Shown here: piece by piece, positions 9,374 through 18,942 of the stretch | Position numbering within the stretch: position 1 is the first letter of the stretch | Layout: every line of letters starts with the position of its first letter | Assembly: GCF_001696615.3 (NCBI RefSeq) | Contig: NZ_CP032279.1 | Coordinates: 1,550,001-1,614,000, forward strand | Source: Acinetobacter sp. WCHAc010034 | Lineage (GTDB): Bacteria; Pseudomonadota; Gammaproteobacteria; Pseudomonadales; Moraxellaceae | Direction: 5' to 3' | DNA length: 64,000 nucleotides | Notes under the pieces: generated by a model | The model's database searches: none | What the model saw: only the letters and a program-made list of their open reading frames with translations | What the model was told of the DNA's origin: nothing | Made by a program: the position numbers and the translations under genes

Positions 9374-9423
9374 TTAATTCAATGCCATGAAAAAATAGCC
9401 TGGCGCCCGCTTCATTGAATTAA
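9374..9423. promoter_or_regulatory. 11-bp perfect inverted repeat upstream of the second lipase
   Basis: TTAATTCAATG (9374-9384) and CATTGAATTAA (9413-9423) are exact reverse complements separated by 28 nt. The left arm also overlaps a GAATTAATTC palindrome bracketed by CATG motifs. The layout, two arms about four helical turns apart in a 342-nt noncoding gap, suggests an operator or looping site for the second lipase gene; this is inference. Confidence 0.4.
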
Positions 9424-9542
9424 CAGGCGGCAATAACAATAACAATAACAGCAGATAAAGGAATGCAGGATTTTCAGGTGCAAGCCGATAAGGCAGGCCA
9501 CATCACTTATCTCAAACTTAAAATAAAAACTGAGGATTGTTT

Positions 9543-10511
9543 ATGAAATATGGATTTCTGCTTGCAGGCCTGCTGTCCGCAGCCGGCATGAATACCGCAA
9601 TCGCGTCGCAGGCGGTGCAGGCCGCTGCGGGCCAGGTCAGCTCAAGCTACGCCAAGACCAAATATCCGCTGGTGTTCAGCCACGGCATGGCCGGCTTCAT
9701 TACCGTTGGAGCCGATCCGCTCGGCCTGGATTACTGGTATCAGATTCTGCCGGATTTGGCGCGCAACGGCGCCAGCGCCTGGGCGACCCGCGTTTCGCCT
9801 TTCAACTCGACCGAAGTGCGCGGCGAACAGCTGCTGCTGCAGGTGCTGGAAATCCGCGCCATCAGCGGGGCAGCCAAGGTCAATCTGATCGGCCATTCGC
9901 ATGGCGGGCCAACCATCCGCTATGTTGCCGGCGTGCGCCCGGATGTGGTCGCGTCCCTGACCAGCATCGCCGGCCCGCATAAGGGCTCGCCGGTGGCGGA
10001 TCTGGTAATGAAAGCCGAAGGCACGCCTGCTGAAGCACCTTTGGCCGGCGCGGTGAACCTGTTCTCCAAAGCCATTACATGGGCGCAAGGCCTGGACCCG
10101 GACAGCTATCCGCATGACGCCTTGGCCGGAGGCAAAAGCCTGACGCTGGCCGGCGCAGCCCAGTTCAACGCCAAATTCTCCTTAGGCATGCCGGCAGCCG
10201 CCTGCGCGGACGGCAAGCTGCTGGATCAGGGCGTTTACAGCTATTCATTTGCAGGCGCGGGCACCGTGACCAATCTGCTGGACCCGGACTCCGTCCTCAA
10301 GCTTACCAGCCTGCTGATTGACGGCGGCAAAGATAACGATGGCTTAGTCTCCAAATGCAGCGCTAAATTCGGCAAAACCGTCCGCGATGACTACAACTGG
10401 AATCATTTGGATGAAGTCAATCAGGTGCTGGGATTAAAAGCGCTGTTTGCGCCCGACCCTGTGGATGTTTACCGCCAGCATGCCAGCCGCCTGAAGCTGC
10501 AGGGACTGTAA
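9543..10511 (+). CDS. Secreted triacylglycerol lipase (second of tandem pair)
   Basis: This 322-residue family I lipase is a paralogue of the upstream one. It has a signal peptide, SHGMAGF oxyanion region, GHSHGG elbow near residue 117, GPHKGS segment, DNDGLVSKCS with the acidic and Cys residues, and WNHLDEVNQVLG with the catalytic His. Both copies end with nearly the same tail (DPVxxYRQHAxRLKLQGL). The ATG at 9543 has GAGGA upstream; a TTG two codons earlier is a less likely start. It likely depends on the foldase encoded at 7149-8171 and on type II secretion. Confidence 0.92.
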   Translation: MKYGFLLAGLLSAAGMNTAIASQAVQAAAGQVSSSYAKTKYPLVFSHGMAGFITVGADPLGLDYWYQILPDLARNGASAWATRVSPFNSTEVRGEQLLLQVLEIRAISGAAKVNLIGHSHGGPTIRYVAGVRPDVVASLTSIAGPHKGSPVADLVMKAEGTPAEAPLAGAVNLFSKAITWAQGLDPDSYPHDALAGGKSLTLAGAAQFNAKFSLGMPAAACADGKLLDQGVYSYSFAGAGTVTNLLDPDSVLKLTSLLIDGGKDNDGLVSKCSAKFGKTVRDDYNWNHLDEVNQVLGLKALFAPDPVDVYRQHASRLKLQGL

Positions 10512-10530
10512 AAATAGAACTGCAAATATA

Positions 10531-10556
10531 AAAAATGCGCCAAAAGGCGCATTTTT
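10531..10556. terminator. Bidirectional terminator between second lipase and rplS
   Basis: An 11-bp perfect stem (AAAAATGCGCC / GGCGCATTTTT, 10531-10541 and 10546-10556), loop AAAA, lies between convergent genes and has A/T tracts on both sides. Confidence 0.92.
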
Positions 10557-10578
10557 TAACTCGAGCAAAAACTTAAAA

Positions 10579-10953
10579 TTAAGCTTTAACTTTGCGAGCT
10601 GGCAATTTTTCACGAATACGTGCAGCTTTACCAGACAGTTCGCGCAGGTAGTACAGCTTAGCACGGCGAACGTCACCGCGGCGTTTCACTTCGATGCCGG
10701 CAACGATTGGCGAGTGAGTTTGGAATACACGCTCAACGCCAACACCGCTAGAAATTTTACGCACTGTGAACGCAGAGTTCAAGCCGCGGTTTTTCTTCGC
10801 GATTACAACGCCTTCAAAAGCCTGAAGACGCTCACGCTCACCTTCTTTTACTTTTACTTGAACGATTACTGTATCGCCTGGCGCAAAAGCTGGAATATCT
10901 TGTTTCAGCTGTGCATTTTCAACAGCTTGTACTAAAGGATGCTTACCGCTCAT
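10579..10953 (-). CDS. rplS: 50S ribosomal protein L19
   Basis: L19 is a small basic large-subunit protein at the 30S-50S interface. The 124-residue length, the [18 protein letters not shown] segment and the [24 protein letters not shown]-terminal region are diagnostic. It is the last gene of the conserved rpsP-rimM-trmD-rplS operon, 136 nt after trmD. That gap is longer than the others in the operon and could hold a leader or processing site. It ends at a terminator shared with the convergent lipase gene. Confidence 0.98.
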   Translation of the reverse strand: MSGKHPLVQAVENAQLKQDIPAFAPGDTVIVQVKVKEGERERLQAFEGVVIAKKNRGLNSAFTVRKISSGVGVERVFQTHSPIVAGIEVKRRGDVRRAKLYYLRELSGKAARIREKLPARKVKA

Positions 10954-11089
10954 GGGGTATCTCCAATATGTGCGGGTCAGAAGAGGTCTGAGATCCGCTG
11001 GGCATAGAGGCTAAAGCGCATAGACCCGATTATCTTTCCCTTTATGCCTGACCACTTCAATGCATAAAGAGCCTATTAAAAGGATACTT

Positions 11090-11833
11090 TTATTGGGTAT
11101 CCAAATCTTTTAGCCATTTTTTTTGCTGCTTCGTCAACTCAACATTGTCCGCCAGCTCAGGCCGGCGTTCTTTGGTTCGCTGATAACGCTGCAAAAACCG
11201 CCATTTTTCAATATTGGCATGGTGTCCTGACTTTAAAACGTCTGGAACATCCAAACCTTCAAAATGGTCTGGCTTGGTATATTGCGGACAGTCCAAAAGG
11301 CCGTCCACAAATGAGTCCTGCACATGAGACTGCTCATCAGACATCGCGCCCGGAAGCCTCCGGATAATGCTGTCCAATAAAACCATCGCAGGAAGTTCAC
11401 CGCCGGATAAAACGTAGTCTCCAATTGACCATTCCTGATCAACATATTTCTGGATCAAACGCTCATCGACCCCTTCATAGCGCCCGCACAGCACAATCAG
11501 TCCGTCATATTCGGCAAACTGCTGCACTGCAGGCTCATTCAAGGTTTTTCCTTGCGGCGACATATACACCACAGGAACATGAACCGCTCCCGCTTGCTCT
11601 GCAAGCTGTTTGGCATGCTGGATCGCTTTCGCCAGAGGCTCAGCCATCATCACCATGCCGGGGCCGCCGCCAAACGGGCGTTCATCCACCCGCTTGTAGC
11701 TACCCTCAGCAAATTCCCGCGGATTGATGCAATGAACTTGCACAATCTCACGCTTCGCTGCGCGCCCGCTGATACCGTAGGCTGTAATCGCTTCAAACAT
11801 TTCAGGAAAAAGCGTTATGACTGCAAAAAACAC
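11090..11833 (-). CDS. trmD: tRNA (guanine-N1)-methyltransferase
   Basis: TrmD methylates G37 of tRNAs with G36, preventing +1 frameshifting. The 247-residue SPOUT enzyme shows the N-terminal [23 protein letters not shown] and the knot region ending [20 protein letters not shown]. The C-terminal domain, including HHANIEKWR, is complete. It lies between rimM and rplS on the same strand, 42 nt after rimM, in the classic operon order. Confidence 0.98.
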   Translation of the reverse strand: MFFAVITLFPEMFEAITAYGISGRAAKREIVQVHCINPREFAEGSYKRVDERPFGGGPGMVMMAEPLAKAIQHAKQLAEQAGAVHVPVVYMSPQGKTLNEPAVQQFAEYDGLIVLCGRYEGVDERLIQKYVDQEWSIGDYVLSGGELPAMVLLDSIIRRLPGAMSDEQSHVQDSFVDGLLDCPQYTKPDHFEGLDVPDVLKSGHHANIEKWRFLQRYQRTKERRPELADNVELTKQQKKWLKDLDTQ

Positions 11834-11875
11834 CGCAGACTCCTCTATTTTCCTGCTGCGTCAATCCTTAAAGGA

Positions 11876-12424
11876 TTAATAATCTACGCCCCAATTCACG
11901 TAGATGCGACCAGCTTCGAGATCAACCCGCTGCACCACATCTTTATGCCATGGAATCATGCGCTCTTCGCCGTCAACGCTGTCAGGTGTTGCGCGAACCA
12001 CCATCACATCGTTAGCGCCTGTTTCAAACAGTTCATGGATTTGACCGAGATTGACTTCCTGCTCTTCTTCGTCCAGGCCCAACACGGTTAAGCCCTTCAA
12101 ATCTGACCAGTAATACTCATCCACGCCCGCCTGAGGCAGCTGCGATTTTGATATCCAGACATTTGCGCCAACCAGATTATCCGCTGCCGTGCGGTCAGCC
12201 ACACCTTTCAGCGAAACAACCAGGCCTTTGCCATGCGGTTTCCAGCGTTTTACATCTGCTGTTTGCCAACCCGCTTTGGTTTCTATGTACCAAGGCAGGT
12301 AGTCAAAGATGTTGCTCATAGGTTCTGTATTGGAATAGACCCAGAGCCACCCATTTAATCCATATGCTGAACGCAGCTGTCCAATCTGAATTCGATCTTC
12401 GGGCACATTCTGTGTTGGTGTCAT
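11876..12424 (-). CDS. rimM: Ribosome maturation factor RimM
   Basis: RimM binds S19 and assists maturation of the 30S head. The start at 12424 gives 182 residues (MTPTQNVPEDRIQIGQL...), matching the family. An upstream in-frame ATG at 12451 is possible but would begin within 4 nt of the rpsP stop, while AGGCAAG precedes 12424. The N-terminal RimM domain (QIGQLRSAYGLNGWLWV) and the C-terminal PRC-barrel-like half (NDVMVVRA; MIPWHKDVVQRVD; INWGVDY-like end) are visible. It is the second gene of the ribosomal operon. Confidence 0.96.
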   Translation of the reverse strand: MTPTQNVPEDRIQIGQLRSAYGLNGWLWVYSNTEPMSNIFDYLPWYIETKAGWQTADVKRWKPHGKGLVVSLKGVADRTAADNLVGANVWISKSQLPQAGVDEYYWSDLKGLTVLGLDEEEQEVNLGQIHELFETGANDVMVVRATPDSVDGEERMIPWHKDVVQRVDLEAGRIYVNWGVDY

Positions 12425-12454
12425 GGGCTTGCCTGCTACGTTAATTTGCAAAAA

Positions 12455-12712
12455 TTATGCAGCAGCTGCAGCTTTTTTAGCTTGAGCAGCTAAAGAAGCA
12501 ACGCGTTCTGAAGGTTGAGCGCCTTGAGCAACCCAGTGAGCAAAACGGTCAGCGTCTAAACGGAGTTTTTCTGCTTTACCTTGAGCTGTCGGGTTGAAGA
12601 AGCCAATACGTTCGATGAAACGGCCGTCACGCGCATTGCGGCTATCAGTTACAATAACTTGATAGAACGGACGTTTTTTAGCACCACCGCGTGCTAGGCG
12701 AATAACTACCAT
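12455..12712 (-). CDS. rpsP: 30S ribosomal protein S16
   Basis: S16 is an early-assembly protein of the 30S body. The 85-residue product begins [19 protein letters not shown] and carries [17 protein letters not shown], both diagnostic. The Ala/Lys-rich tail is usual in this genus. It is the first gene of the rpsP-rimM-trmD-rplS operon. The promoter should lie in the 144-nt gap between it and the pilin gene upstream; I could not pick a convincing -35/-10 pair. Confidence 0.98.
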   Translation of the reverse strand: MVVIRLARGGAKKRPFYQVIVTDSRNARDGRFIERIGFFNPTAQGKAEKLRLDADRFAHWVAQGAQPSERVASLAAQAKKAAAAA

Positions 12713-12856
12713 GATACAACCTTATAGTTTTTACGGATTATCCCTGCCCCGACCACCGGAACACTTCAAACCCCTTTCATAGAGGGCAATATTTTACGTT
12801 ATCTTTACAACGAAAGAAAGATCAAAATTTGTTTATCCACAATTTTGAATTTGGGC

Positions 12857-13297
12857 TCAGCGGCCGTCCCAGTTTGTTGTGGCTGATGGTGTACAGCTGG
12901 AAGCGCCTTTCGTCCAGCATCTTTCACCGCGGGAATTCAATACAATTGCGCCATCAGGTGCCTGCATTGTATTTGTTTTAGGTTTCGCTTCCAGCAGCCA
13001 AGACCCAGCAGTTACATTTTTCAGCTCAATATCGTAAAGTTGCTGGCCTGATATAGGATAAGCGCTTGCAACACCAATATCGCTCAGCGTAATAGCTGTC
13101 GTTGTTCCTGGCTTAAAAAATGTAAAATTGGCAATTCTATATTTTTGCATTTTTGCCGCAGTATCCAGCAATTGCGACTGCATGTCTGCGCGCTTAGACT
13201 TCCGGACAGACTCCTGATAGGAGGGATAAGCTATGGCCGCCAATATTCCGATAATAGCTACAACGATCATTACTTCAATTAAAGTAAAGCCTTTCAT
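12857..13297 (-). CDS. pilE: Type IV pilin-like protein (PilE/ComF type)
   Basis: This 146-residue prepilin has the very short leader MKG followed by [35 protein letters not shown]. Phe+1 and Glu+5 are needed for PilD cleavage and assembly. Two C-terminal Cys residues ([11 protein letters not shown]) can close a disulfide. The ATG at 13297 overlaps the stop codon of the preceding gene (TAATG) and has GGAG at good spacing; a second ATG at 13303 is the alternative. It is the last gene of the minor-pilin operon. In A. baylyi the genes in this position (comE/comF) are pilin-like competence factors; that equivalence is inferred from order. Confidence 0.88.
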   Translation of the reverse strand: MKGFTLIEVMIVVAIIGILAAIAYPSYQESVRKSKRADMQSQLLDTAAKMQKYRIANFTFFKPGTTTAITLSDIGVASAYPISGQQLYDIELKNVTAGSWLLEAKPKTNTMQAPDGAIVLNSRGERCWTKGASSCTPSATTNWDGR

Positions 13298-13782
13298 TAC
13301 CATTTCTCCGAATCTGCGCCTGTACCGCAATTGCTGTAAGTGACATTAGCCGCCGTTTTGCTTTTGCACCGGAAACCTGTACTGACCATTAAATAAGTAT
13401 AGTTCTTAGGGTTTTTAGATTCAGCCCGAATCACCCACTCTTGCCCCAAAGCAGCAGCATCAGTCAATTTAAGGCTTGTACTAGTACCGTCACGTACGGT
13501 TATTTCATACTTCACATTATTTCCAGAGCTGTTCACAGGCAATACCATCGGATCTGGCGTCAATGCAAAACCTCGGAAGTTGAAATTTCGAGTTTTGTGC
13601 TTATTAAGATTCATAGCCAAATCCTGTATTGCCTGCTCTGCACTCGATGCACTCGCTCTGAGTGCATAGCTTTGATAGCTGGGTATAGCTATTGCAAGAA
13701 TAATGCCCAAGATTACTATGACAAACATCAGTTCAATTAAGCTAAATCCCTTATTAAACACAAACGTTTTTGTATTATTCAT
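13297..13782 (-). CDS. Type IV pilin-like minor pilin after pilY1 (ComE-like position)
   Basis: This 161-residue prepilin has a leader of about eleven residues ending KG, then [27 protein letters not shown] with Phe+1 and Glu+5. The rest is a small globular pilin domain ending in a Cys pair (FRCK; SNCG). It starts 11 nt after the pilY1 stop and overlaps the next pilin gene by one base. This implies translational coupling. By order it matches the comE/pilE gene of Acinetobacter competence clusters; it could also be named pilE. Role: minor pilin of the type IV pilus tip or priming complex, probably needed for DNA uptake. Confidence 0.85.
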   Translation of the reverse strand: MNNTKTFVFNKGFSLIELMFVIVILGIILAIAIPSYQSYALRASASSAEQAIQDLAMNLNKHKTRNFNFRGFALTPDPMVLPVNSSGNNVKYEITVRDGTSTSLKLTDAAALGQEWVIRAESKNPKNYTYLMVSTGFRCKSKTAANVTYSNCGTGADSEKW

Positions 13783-13793
13783 AAGTATTTACC

Positions 13794-16700
13794 TTATTTA
13801 TATTTTTCGTACCAGCGCTGAGCCACCAGCTTCATGCCAGTATCATAGCGTGCGCCTGTAATTGCAGAACCACCTGTCAGTCCTGCTGTATCTGTATTGA
13901 CAACGATTAATCGTGCTGTGCCTTTCTCACCGGCTCCCACAGAACCGCCTGTTATGCCTGCGCCAATATTCAGTTTATATGCACCGGCTTGGCCAGCTTG
14001 AGCGCATTGGCCAAACGGCATGCAGAATTTTGTCAAAAAGCTTTCCCCTTTCACCCCAGCGCCGCAATCACCGGATAAGCCAGGCTTGCTTCCATCAAAT
14101 GTTGTTACATACATATCATTATTAATAACAATTGGCGTTGCATAGACTTTTTCGCTTTGCAATAGATTTGACTTAAATTGATAATACCAGCCGCTTGATG
14201 AATAAGGAGCTATTAAATTTACATACTTTGATACGCTAAAACGGTTGGTATCCACAATAGCCTTTAAGCCTGTGGACAAATTTAAATCAATATCCTTTGT
14301 GACAAACTTGTTATCAGTCATTGTATACAGTTCGGGATTAGTTACATCCTTATCATAAATATTGTAAATTGCATCATAATCCCGGCCCGAAGCTCCTACG
14401 GTATATTCCTGCAATGGAGCACTTCTGTTTCCGCTGCCAATAGAAATCACAGCAAAAGTTTTTCCTTCCACATCATAAATGGAAAATGCTGGCGCTTCAT
14501 AAAAGCGTGGCGCTTTCCCATCTGTTTGAGATAAGTTAAAAATGCGGTGAGATCTTGCAAAGCCTCCTTGAGCAGCCGCTTTATTATTAATATCAATACG
14601 GAAAACTTGCCCGCCTAAATCACCAAAATATAGGTGATCTATTAAGCCATCAGAATCTCGGTCTGCTGTAGTAATTTCACTAACCACACTGTATTTCATA
14701 TTGGAGTCTTTCAGACCAATTGTTCCTGAATCAGCAGTACTGTCACTTGTTGCAGCTTTACTGCTTGCCCACCACAAATGCTCACCGGTCAGTGCATCAA
14801 ACATATAGACACCTGCCCCGCGGCCATTAGTTCCCTGATTGTAGCCATCCCCCTCATAGCCAGCATAAGTACCTTTTACACCATTAGATCCTTTTGCATT
14901 GCCATCAACGCCGCCAGCGTCATAACCGCCTCCAACAAACATAACCAATCTTTTGGTTTTCCCCCATTTAACCCAGCCAATTGCTGGCTTAGACCAGCTT
15001 TGCCCCATATAGCTTAAAGGCCCGCTGCTGGCTCCATCTGGATTAATATTAAACAATAATTTTGGCGAATCCATATTGCTTAAATCAAGCGCATAATAGC
15101 CACGGCCGCCCATACGCAATCCGCCGTAAACATTTTGCGCGCCTTTCTCAGAATTCAGTCCAGTGCCCACAGTTAGCTTGCCAGAATTATCCAGCACATA
15201 TTCAGAATAGACAGTCCATGGTGCATCAATTCCATAGAACATGCTTCCAAGCCCTGCCGAACCCATCTCCGGCTTTAAAAATGCAAGCTTTTGATTTTCA
15301 ATAATCTCATTCGGAACAAATGCAAATTTTTCTATGCCAGTATCCGCATCTACCGCATGCAGAACTCCCTGCGTAGTGCCAAATACAACATAATCATTGC
15401 GCTGTTCTGAGCCCAGTTCGCCTGTTGAATCGTTATACGTAATTTTTCCCTGGCTGGTCAGCAACAAAGGGGAAGAGTGCATGACTGCTCCAACCTGCCT
15501 TAATTCAGCAGGCTGCGCTGCAGCGGAGAGCTTCGCTTTTGTAATATTCGCTAACCCTGCTGGTGTTGTAGGATCAACATCATAGCCAAGCAATGCCATT
15601 AAATGACCGCGGGCCGGATCTAAAGCAGCAGTCGTTAAATAATCCAGCGTAATGGCTTGCAGCTGGGTATTGCCTGAAACAAAACCAGCTCCAGAGGAAA
15701 TACGGTTAGTCAGCAGTTTACGGTTAACTGTCGTGCCTGTTGCTCTTAATAACAGCTGTGATTTAACCCCTCCCATAAAGCGGTTTAATTTACTGCCTTT
15801 AGTGCTTATATCCCCCTCCGCCACAGAAGCATCTAATGCCGGCGCCCACAGATCCACACGCTCAGCCAGAATTTCGCCTTTACTGCTTACAATCAAATCC
15901 TTATTGCTGTCTGTTAAGCGGCCTGAGCTATTGACGTTGTATTTTTTCAAGTTCCCCAGCCACAGCTGGTAAGTTTGACCTGGTGTAGGCTGAAATTGCG
16001 GATAATAAGCAAATTTTTGAAGGATGGAAGGATTTAACTCATCATTAGGAATAGTCGGAGTTCCTGTCGTAACTGAGGGAATATCTTTGCCTAAATTACT
16101 GATAAAGTCATTTACACTGTTAACAACATCTTCAGAATTATTGCCAGAATACCAGCCACCTTGCCCGATAATCCCCCAATAGGCTGCTCTCTTAACATCA
16201 GTATTTATACTCCCTAAAGCATTAATGTTCTCTTCCTGAGTTTTATTTTTGTCATAAGAGGCGACATTATTAAAATCTTTACCAAAACCGACTACTGCTG
16301 TTTTAAATTTCAACTGCTGAGGATTCGCTGTCGGATCCAGTAAAGCCTGGCTCATATTATGCGTACAGTTCCATCCAGAATCGCTATCCGAGCAAGCAAA
16401 AAGACTCCCTTTAGTTCCTAAAGCTGCTTTCATAAGGCCTGAACTAGAACTATTATTATTGGGTTCACCATCTGTCAATACATAAACCCCTTGCCCGCTG
16501 CACTTCTGCTGATCCGCTGTTTGCGCCAAACTCGCTGGGGCTATATAGTTATTAGCATCTTTAGTTTCACTCCAAGAATAGCTATAACCATTTCCTGTCT
16601 TGCCTTTTGTGTTAGTTCCCATTAAGTAGGATACAACTTCAGCATATGATCTTGCTGTTGGAGTAGCAGTATTTGCACTCAAGCCGCTGATTGCATTTAG

Positions 16701-17150
16701 CAGGATTTGACGCTGAGTCGCTTCTCCTACTTTTTCATCCAGCCGCCTGGCTGGAACCAATATAGCCCCTGTATTTGCTGTATTATTATAACAATATCCA
16801 TAATAATCACACTTCTGATAAACAGCTCCTAAGGTTGACAGTCCAATGATTTTATCATCGCTTATCCTTGTGATCCCTGCGGCTGCATTCCCTGCCAGCA
16901 AATCCTGCATTGCCGTCTTAACACGGTTAATTCTCGTTATCTTCCCCCCGTCTTTATTTTCCATACTTCCGGAAATATCCAACATAAACATCAAAGTAAT
17001 ATCGCCAGACTTTGCTGTCTGGTACACATCAACATCACTGGCCTGAGCAATGCCGGATGCCAATCCCCCTGTCAAAATAGCACTTACTGAGGCTGCCAAT
17101 ATTTTTTGGCGTAAAGCTGACAAGTCTAATTTTTCTCTCATCTTTTTCAT
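13794..17150 (-). CDS. pilY1: PilY1/ComC pilus tip adhesin and assembly factor
   Basis: PilY1 sits at the type IV pilus tip, primes assembly with the minor pilins, and helps adhesion and natural transformation (ComC in A. baylyi). The 1118-residue protein has an N-terminal signal peptide after a basic start. A von Willebrand A-like domain follows with metal-site motif MLDISGSM near residue 55 and TDGEPNNN near 225. The C-terminal half is a beta-propeller (VFGTTQGVLHAVDADTG; YYALDLSNM). A calcium-loop sequence DRDSDGLIDHL lies near residue 830. AGGA precedes the ATG. It begins 14 nt after pilX and is followed by two pilin genes. Confidence 0.95.
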   Translation of the reverse strand: MKKMREKLDLSALRQKILAASVSAILTGGLASGIAQASDVDVYQTAKSGDITLMFMLDISGSMENKDGGKITRINRVKTAMQDLLAGNAAAGITRISDDKIIGLSTLGAVYQKCDYYGYCYNNTANTGAILVPARRLDEKVGEATQRQILLNAISGLSANTATPTARSYAEVVSYLMGTNTKGKTGNGYSYSWSETKDANNYIAPASLAQTADQQKCSGQGVYVLTDGEPNNNSSSSGLMKAALGTKGSLFACSDSDSGWNCTHNMSQALLDPTANPQQLKFKTAVVGFGKDFNNVASYDKNKTQEENINALGSINTDVKRAAYWGIIGQGGWYSGNNSEDVVNSVNDFISNLGKDIPSVTTGTPTIPNDELNPSILQKFAYYPQFQPTPGQTYQLWLGNLKKYNVNSSGRLTDSNKDLIVSSKGEILAERVDLWAPALDASVAEGDISTKGSKLNRFMGGVKSQLLLRATGTTVNRKLLTNRISSGAGFVSGNTQLQAITLDYLTTAALDPARGHLMALLGYDVDPTTPAGLANITKAKLSAAAQPAELRQVGAVMHSSPLLLTSQGKITYNDSTGELGSEQRNDYVVFGTTQGVLHAVDADTGIEKFAFVPNEIIENQKLAFLKPEMGSAGLGSMFYGIDAPWTVYSEYVLDNSGKLTVGTGLNSEKGAQNVYGGLRMGGRGYYALDLSNMDSPKLLFNINPDGASSGPLSYMGQSWSKPAIGWVKWGKTKRLVMFVGGGYDAGGVDGNAKGSNGVKGTYAGYEGDGYNQGTNGRGAGVYMFDALTGEHLWWASSKAATSDSTADSGTIGLKDSNMKYSVVSEITTADRDSDGLIDHLYFGDLGGQVFRIDINNKAAAQGGFARSHRIFNLSQTDGKAPRFYEAPAFSIYDVEGKTFAVISIGSGNRSAPLQEYTVGASGRDYDAIYNIYDKDVTNPELYTMTDNKFVTKDIDLNLSTGLKAIVDTNRFSVSKYVNLIAPYSSSGWYYQFKSNLLQSEKVYATPIVINNDMYVTTFDGSKPGLSGDCGAGVKGESFLTKFCMPFGQCAQAGQAGAYKLNIGAGITGGSVGAGEKGTARLIVVNTDTAGLTGGSAITGARYDTGMKLVAQRWYEKYK

Positions 17151-17164
17151 TGTCTTTATCCTAA

Positions 17165-17938
17165 TCAGTTAAATGCTTGAACAATGGTATATTCGGCAAC
17201 TTGCGTGGTAAAAGGCACATTTAAGCGCGTTAAGCAGGCAGTCACACTCTCCCTGCTGGAAGCCGGAATAGTGGCAGCAGCGTCATCAGGCTCACTGACT
17301 TCATTCATTTGCATCGATAGGCAACCATTAATTTTGCTAGCCGAAGCAGAGCTTAAATTTGGCATAAGAGAAACCGAATAAACATTCACTTTTTCGGTCT
17401 CCTCAACTTTTGCAGTTTTGGCATATGTACCCCGCGCGGAATGCTGGAAAGGCTTTTCACTTGGCAATGAACTGTATTTGACTGAAACTTGCGTCATCAC
17501 CACCTTGCGCCCGCTGGTAAAAAAGTTAGCGGAACTGTCTGCTGCTTTGCAGAAACCGTCTCCGCCTAAAGCCGTATTTCTGGGCGCAAGCTGCCCTGGA
17601 ACCCAGTCCACAAGGCTTGCGCGCTGAATTTTAAAAAAATCTTTTTTTCCCTGATCCGCCCGATAGCAGAAAACCAATTCCTTATTTTTATTATTCACAC
17701 CGCGTAAATATCCAAACATTCCGTCTCGCGCCATGTTGCGGATCACACTTTTCTGATCTTCCACCCTAAATAATGCAGCATCCGAGTTTTGCACCAAAAG
17801 CTGCTGCACCTGAGCATTTGTTGCAACATTTAACGAGACCATGCCTTGACGGATGGCCATGGTTCCAATAATGGTAATGATCACCAATAAAACCAGCACA
17901 ACCATTAAAGTTGCGCCTTTTTGTGAAAACCTGCTCAT
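17165..17938 (-). CDS. pilX: Minor pilin PilX
   Basis: This 257-residue PilX-type minor pilin belongs to the pilus priming complex. The N-terminus MSRFSQKGATLMVVLVLLVIITIIGTMAIRQG fits the PilX_N pattern. A prepilin cleavage site follows KG, but there is no Glu at +5, as often in PilX proteins. The ATG overlaps the last four bases of pilW. The C-terminal part contains three Cys residues. It is expected in the inner membrane before assembly and at the pilus tip afterwards. Confidence 0.9.
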   Translation of the reverse strand: MSRFSQKGATLMVVLVLLVIITIIGTMAIRQGMVSLNVATNAQVQQLLVQNSDAALFRVEDQKSVIRNMARDGMFGYLRGVNNKNKELVFCYRADQGKKDFFKIQRASLVDWVPGQLAPRNTALGGDGFCKAADSSANFFTSGRKVVMTQVSVKYSSLPSEKPFQHSARGTYAKTAKVEETEKVNVYSVSLMPNLSSASASKINGCLSMQMNEVSEPDDAAATIPASSRESVTACLTRLNVPFTTQVAEYTIVQAFN

Positions 17939-18942
17939 GAACCGCGCCCTCCCAAAGCATTCCTCAAGGCTACTTCTTGAGATACAACCTGACGAACATA
18001 TTTATTCTTATTTGCAGCTGATTTGACTTTAACTGCCTTATCCAATACTTGAAACTCCTGATCATTTTTTATAAGTTGATCAACGCCAACATTTGCATTT
18101 GAACGCACCAGCATGCCGATTTGCACCGCCATAATGCGGGGGCCTGTTGAAGCAAAGCCTGAAGTACCATCCAGATAATCTTTTACGGAAAGATAGCGGA
18201 ATGTTCCATCAGCATTTTCAACACCTAAAAGAAAACGCAAATAATCCACCCGCTTCATGATGATTTCCCCAGCATCCCCATAACTACTGACCGCCACAGG
18301 ACTGCCGGCAATTGGATAAAATCCCGCATCGCAGGCCAATGCTAAAGCCTTATTCGGTTCGCCAGAATCTTTATTAGCATCTTCCCTTAAAAAATAACGC
18401 TGAACAATAACTTGATTTGTTGTCGTAATTTCACGCCCTTCACAGTCAAAACCGCCGGCCTCTACTGGACGGTATTGAATCACTAGCTGATCACTGGCTA
18501 AATCTGCACCATTTGCCTGAACATTGCTTGCGCCACTCCAAGCCGGCGCTGTGCCTGCTGCCTGTCCAGAACTTCTGCTCAGCAAATTAACTTCAACACT
18601 TGGCCCAATTAATTTTTCATCTAAATTACTGAAAATATTCAATGTTCCAGTGCTATCAGTAATGCGCGCCGAAAATGAAGATGAAGTTAAAACCACCCCG
18701 CCTATATAAGATCGGTCATTTAAAACTGCATCCACAGCATCTAAATTTGCCAGCCGCACATCTTTAACTATATAGTCCAAACCGAAATTTGCATTGTCCT
18801 GAATATCTCCCGATCCCTGCTGAAGCATGTAGCTTTTTTGCCCAGTAATAAACAGCATACTGGCAGCAGCAACAATAATAAGCCCCAACATTAAAGAAAT
18901 CATTAACTCGAGTAAGGTAAAACCTGCTTGCAGCTGCTTCAT
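17935..18942 (-). CDS. pilW: Minor pilin PilW (ComB-like)
   Basis: This 335-residue PilW-family minor pilin starts at the ATG at 18942 (MKQLQAG|FTLLELMISLMLGLIIV). This ATG overlaps the pilV stop codon by one base (TGATG) and is preceded by GGAG. An upstream in-frame extension to 19002 would precede the prepilin leader and is rejected. The mature protein has Phe+1, Glu+5 and a long beta-rich C-terminal region (DCEGREITTTNQVIVQRYFL). The gene in this place in A. baylyi is comB, a competence pilin; that correspondence rests on order. Confidence 0.9.
   Translation of the reverse strand: MKQLQAGFTLLELMISLMLGLIIVAAASMLFITGQKSYMLQQGSGDIQDNANFGLDYIVKDVRLANLDAVDAVLNDRSYIGGVVLTSSSFSARITDSTGTLNIFSNLDEKLIGPSVEVNLLSRSSGQAAGTAPAWSGASNVQANGADLASDQLVIQYRPVEAGGFDCEGREITTTNQVIVQRYFLREDANKDSGEPNKALALACDAGFYPIAGSPVAVSSYGDAGEIIMKRVDYLRFLLGVENADGTFRYLSVKDYLDGTSGFASTGPRIMAVQIGMLVRSNANVGVDQLIKNDQEFQVLDKAVKVKSAANKNKYVRQVVSQEVALRNALGGRGS

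Larger units (their letters stand above)
9201..9542. other. Noncoding gap between the two lipase genes
   Basis: No gene is visible here. The gap holds the terminator of the first lipase (9217-9246), the inverted repeat at 9374-9423, three tandem copies of AATAAC (9432-9449) and the ribosome binding site GAGGA (9532-9536) of the second lipase. The second lipase therefore probably has its own promoter. Confidence 0.7.

Noticed and set aside
9432..9449. AATAAC triple repeat as a phase-variation or CRISPR-like array
   Set aside because: Only three 6-nt units without spacers, in a noncoding leader. Too short to claim a function.
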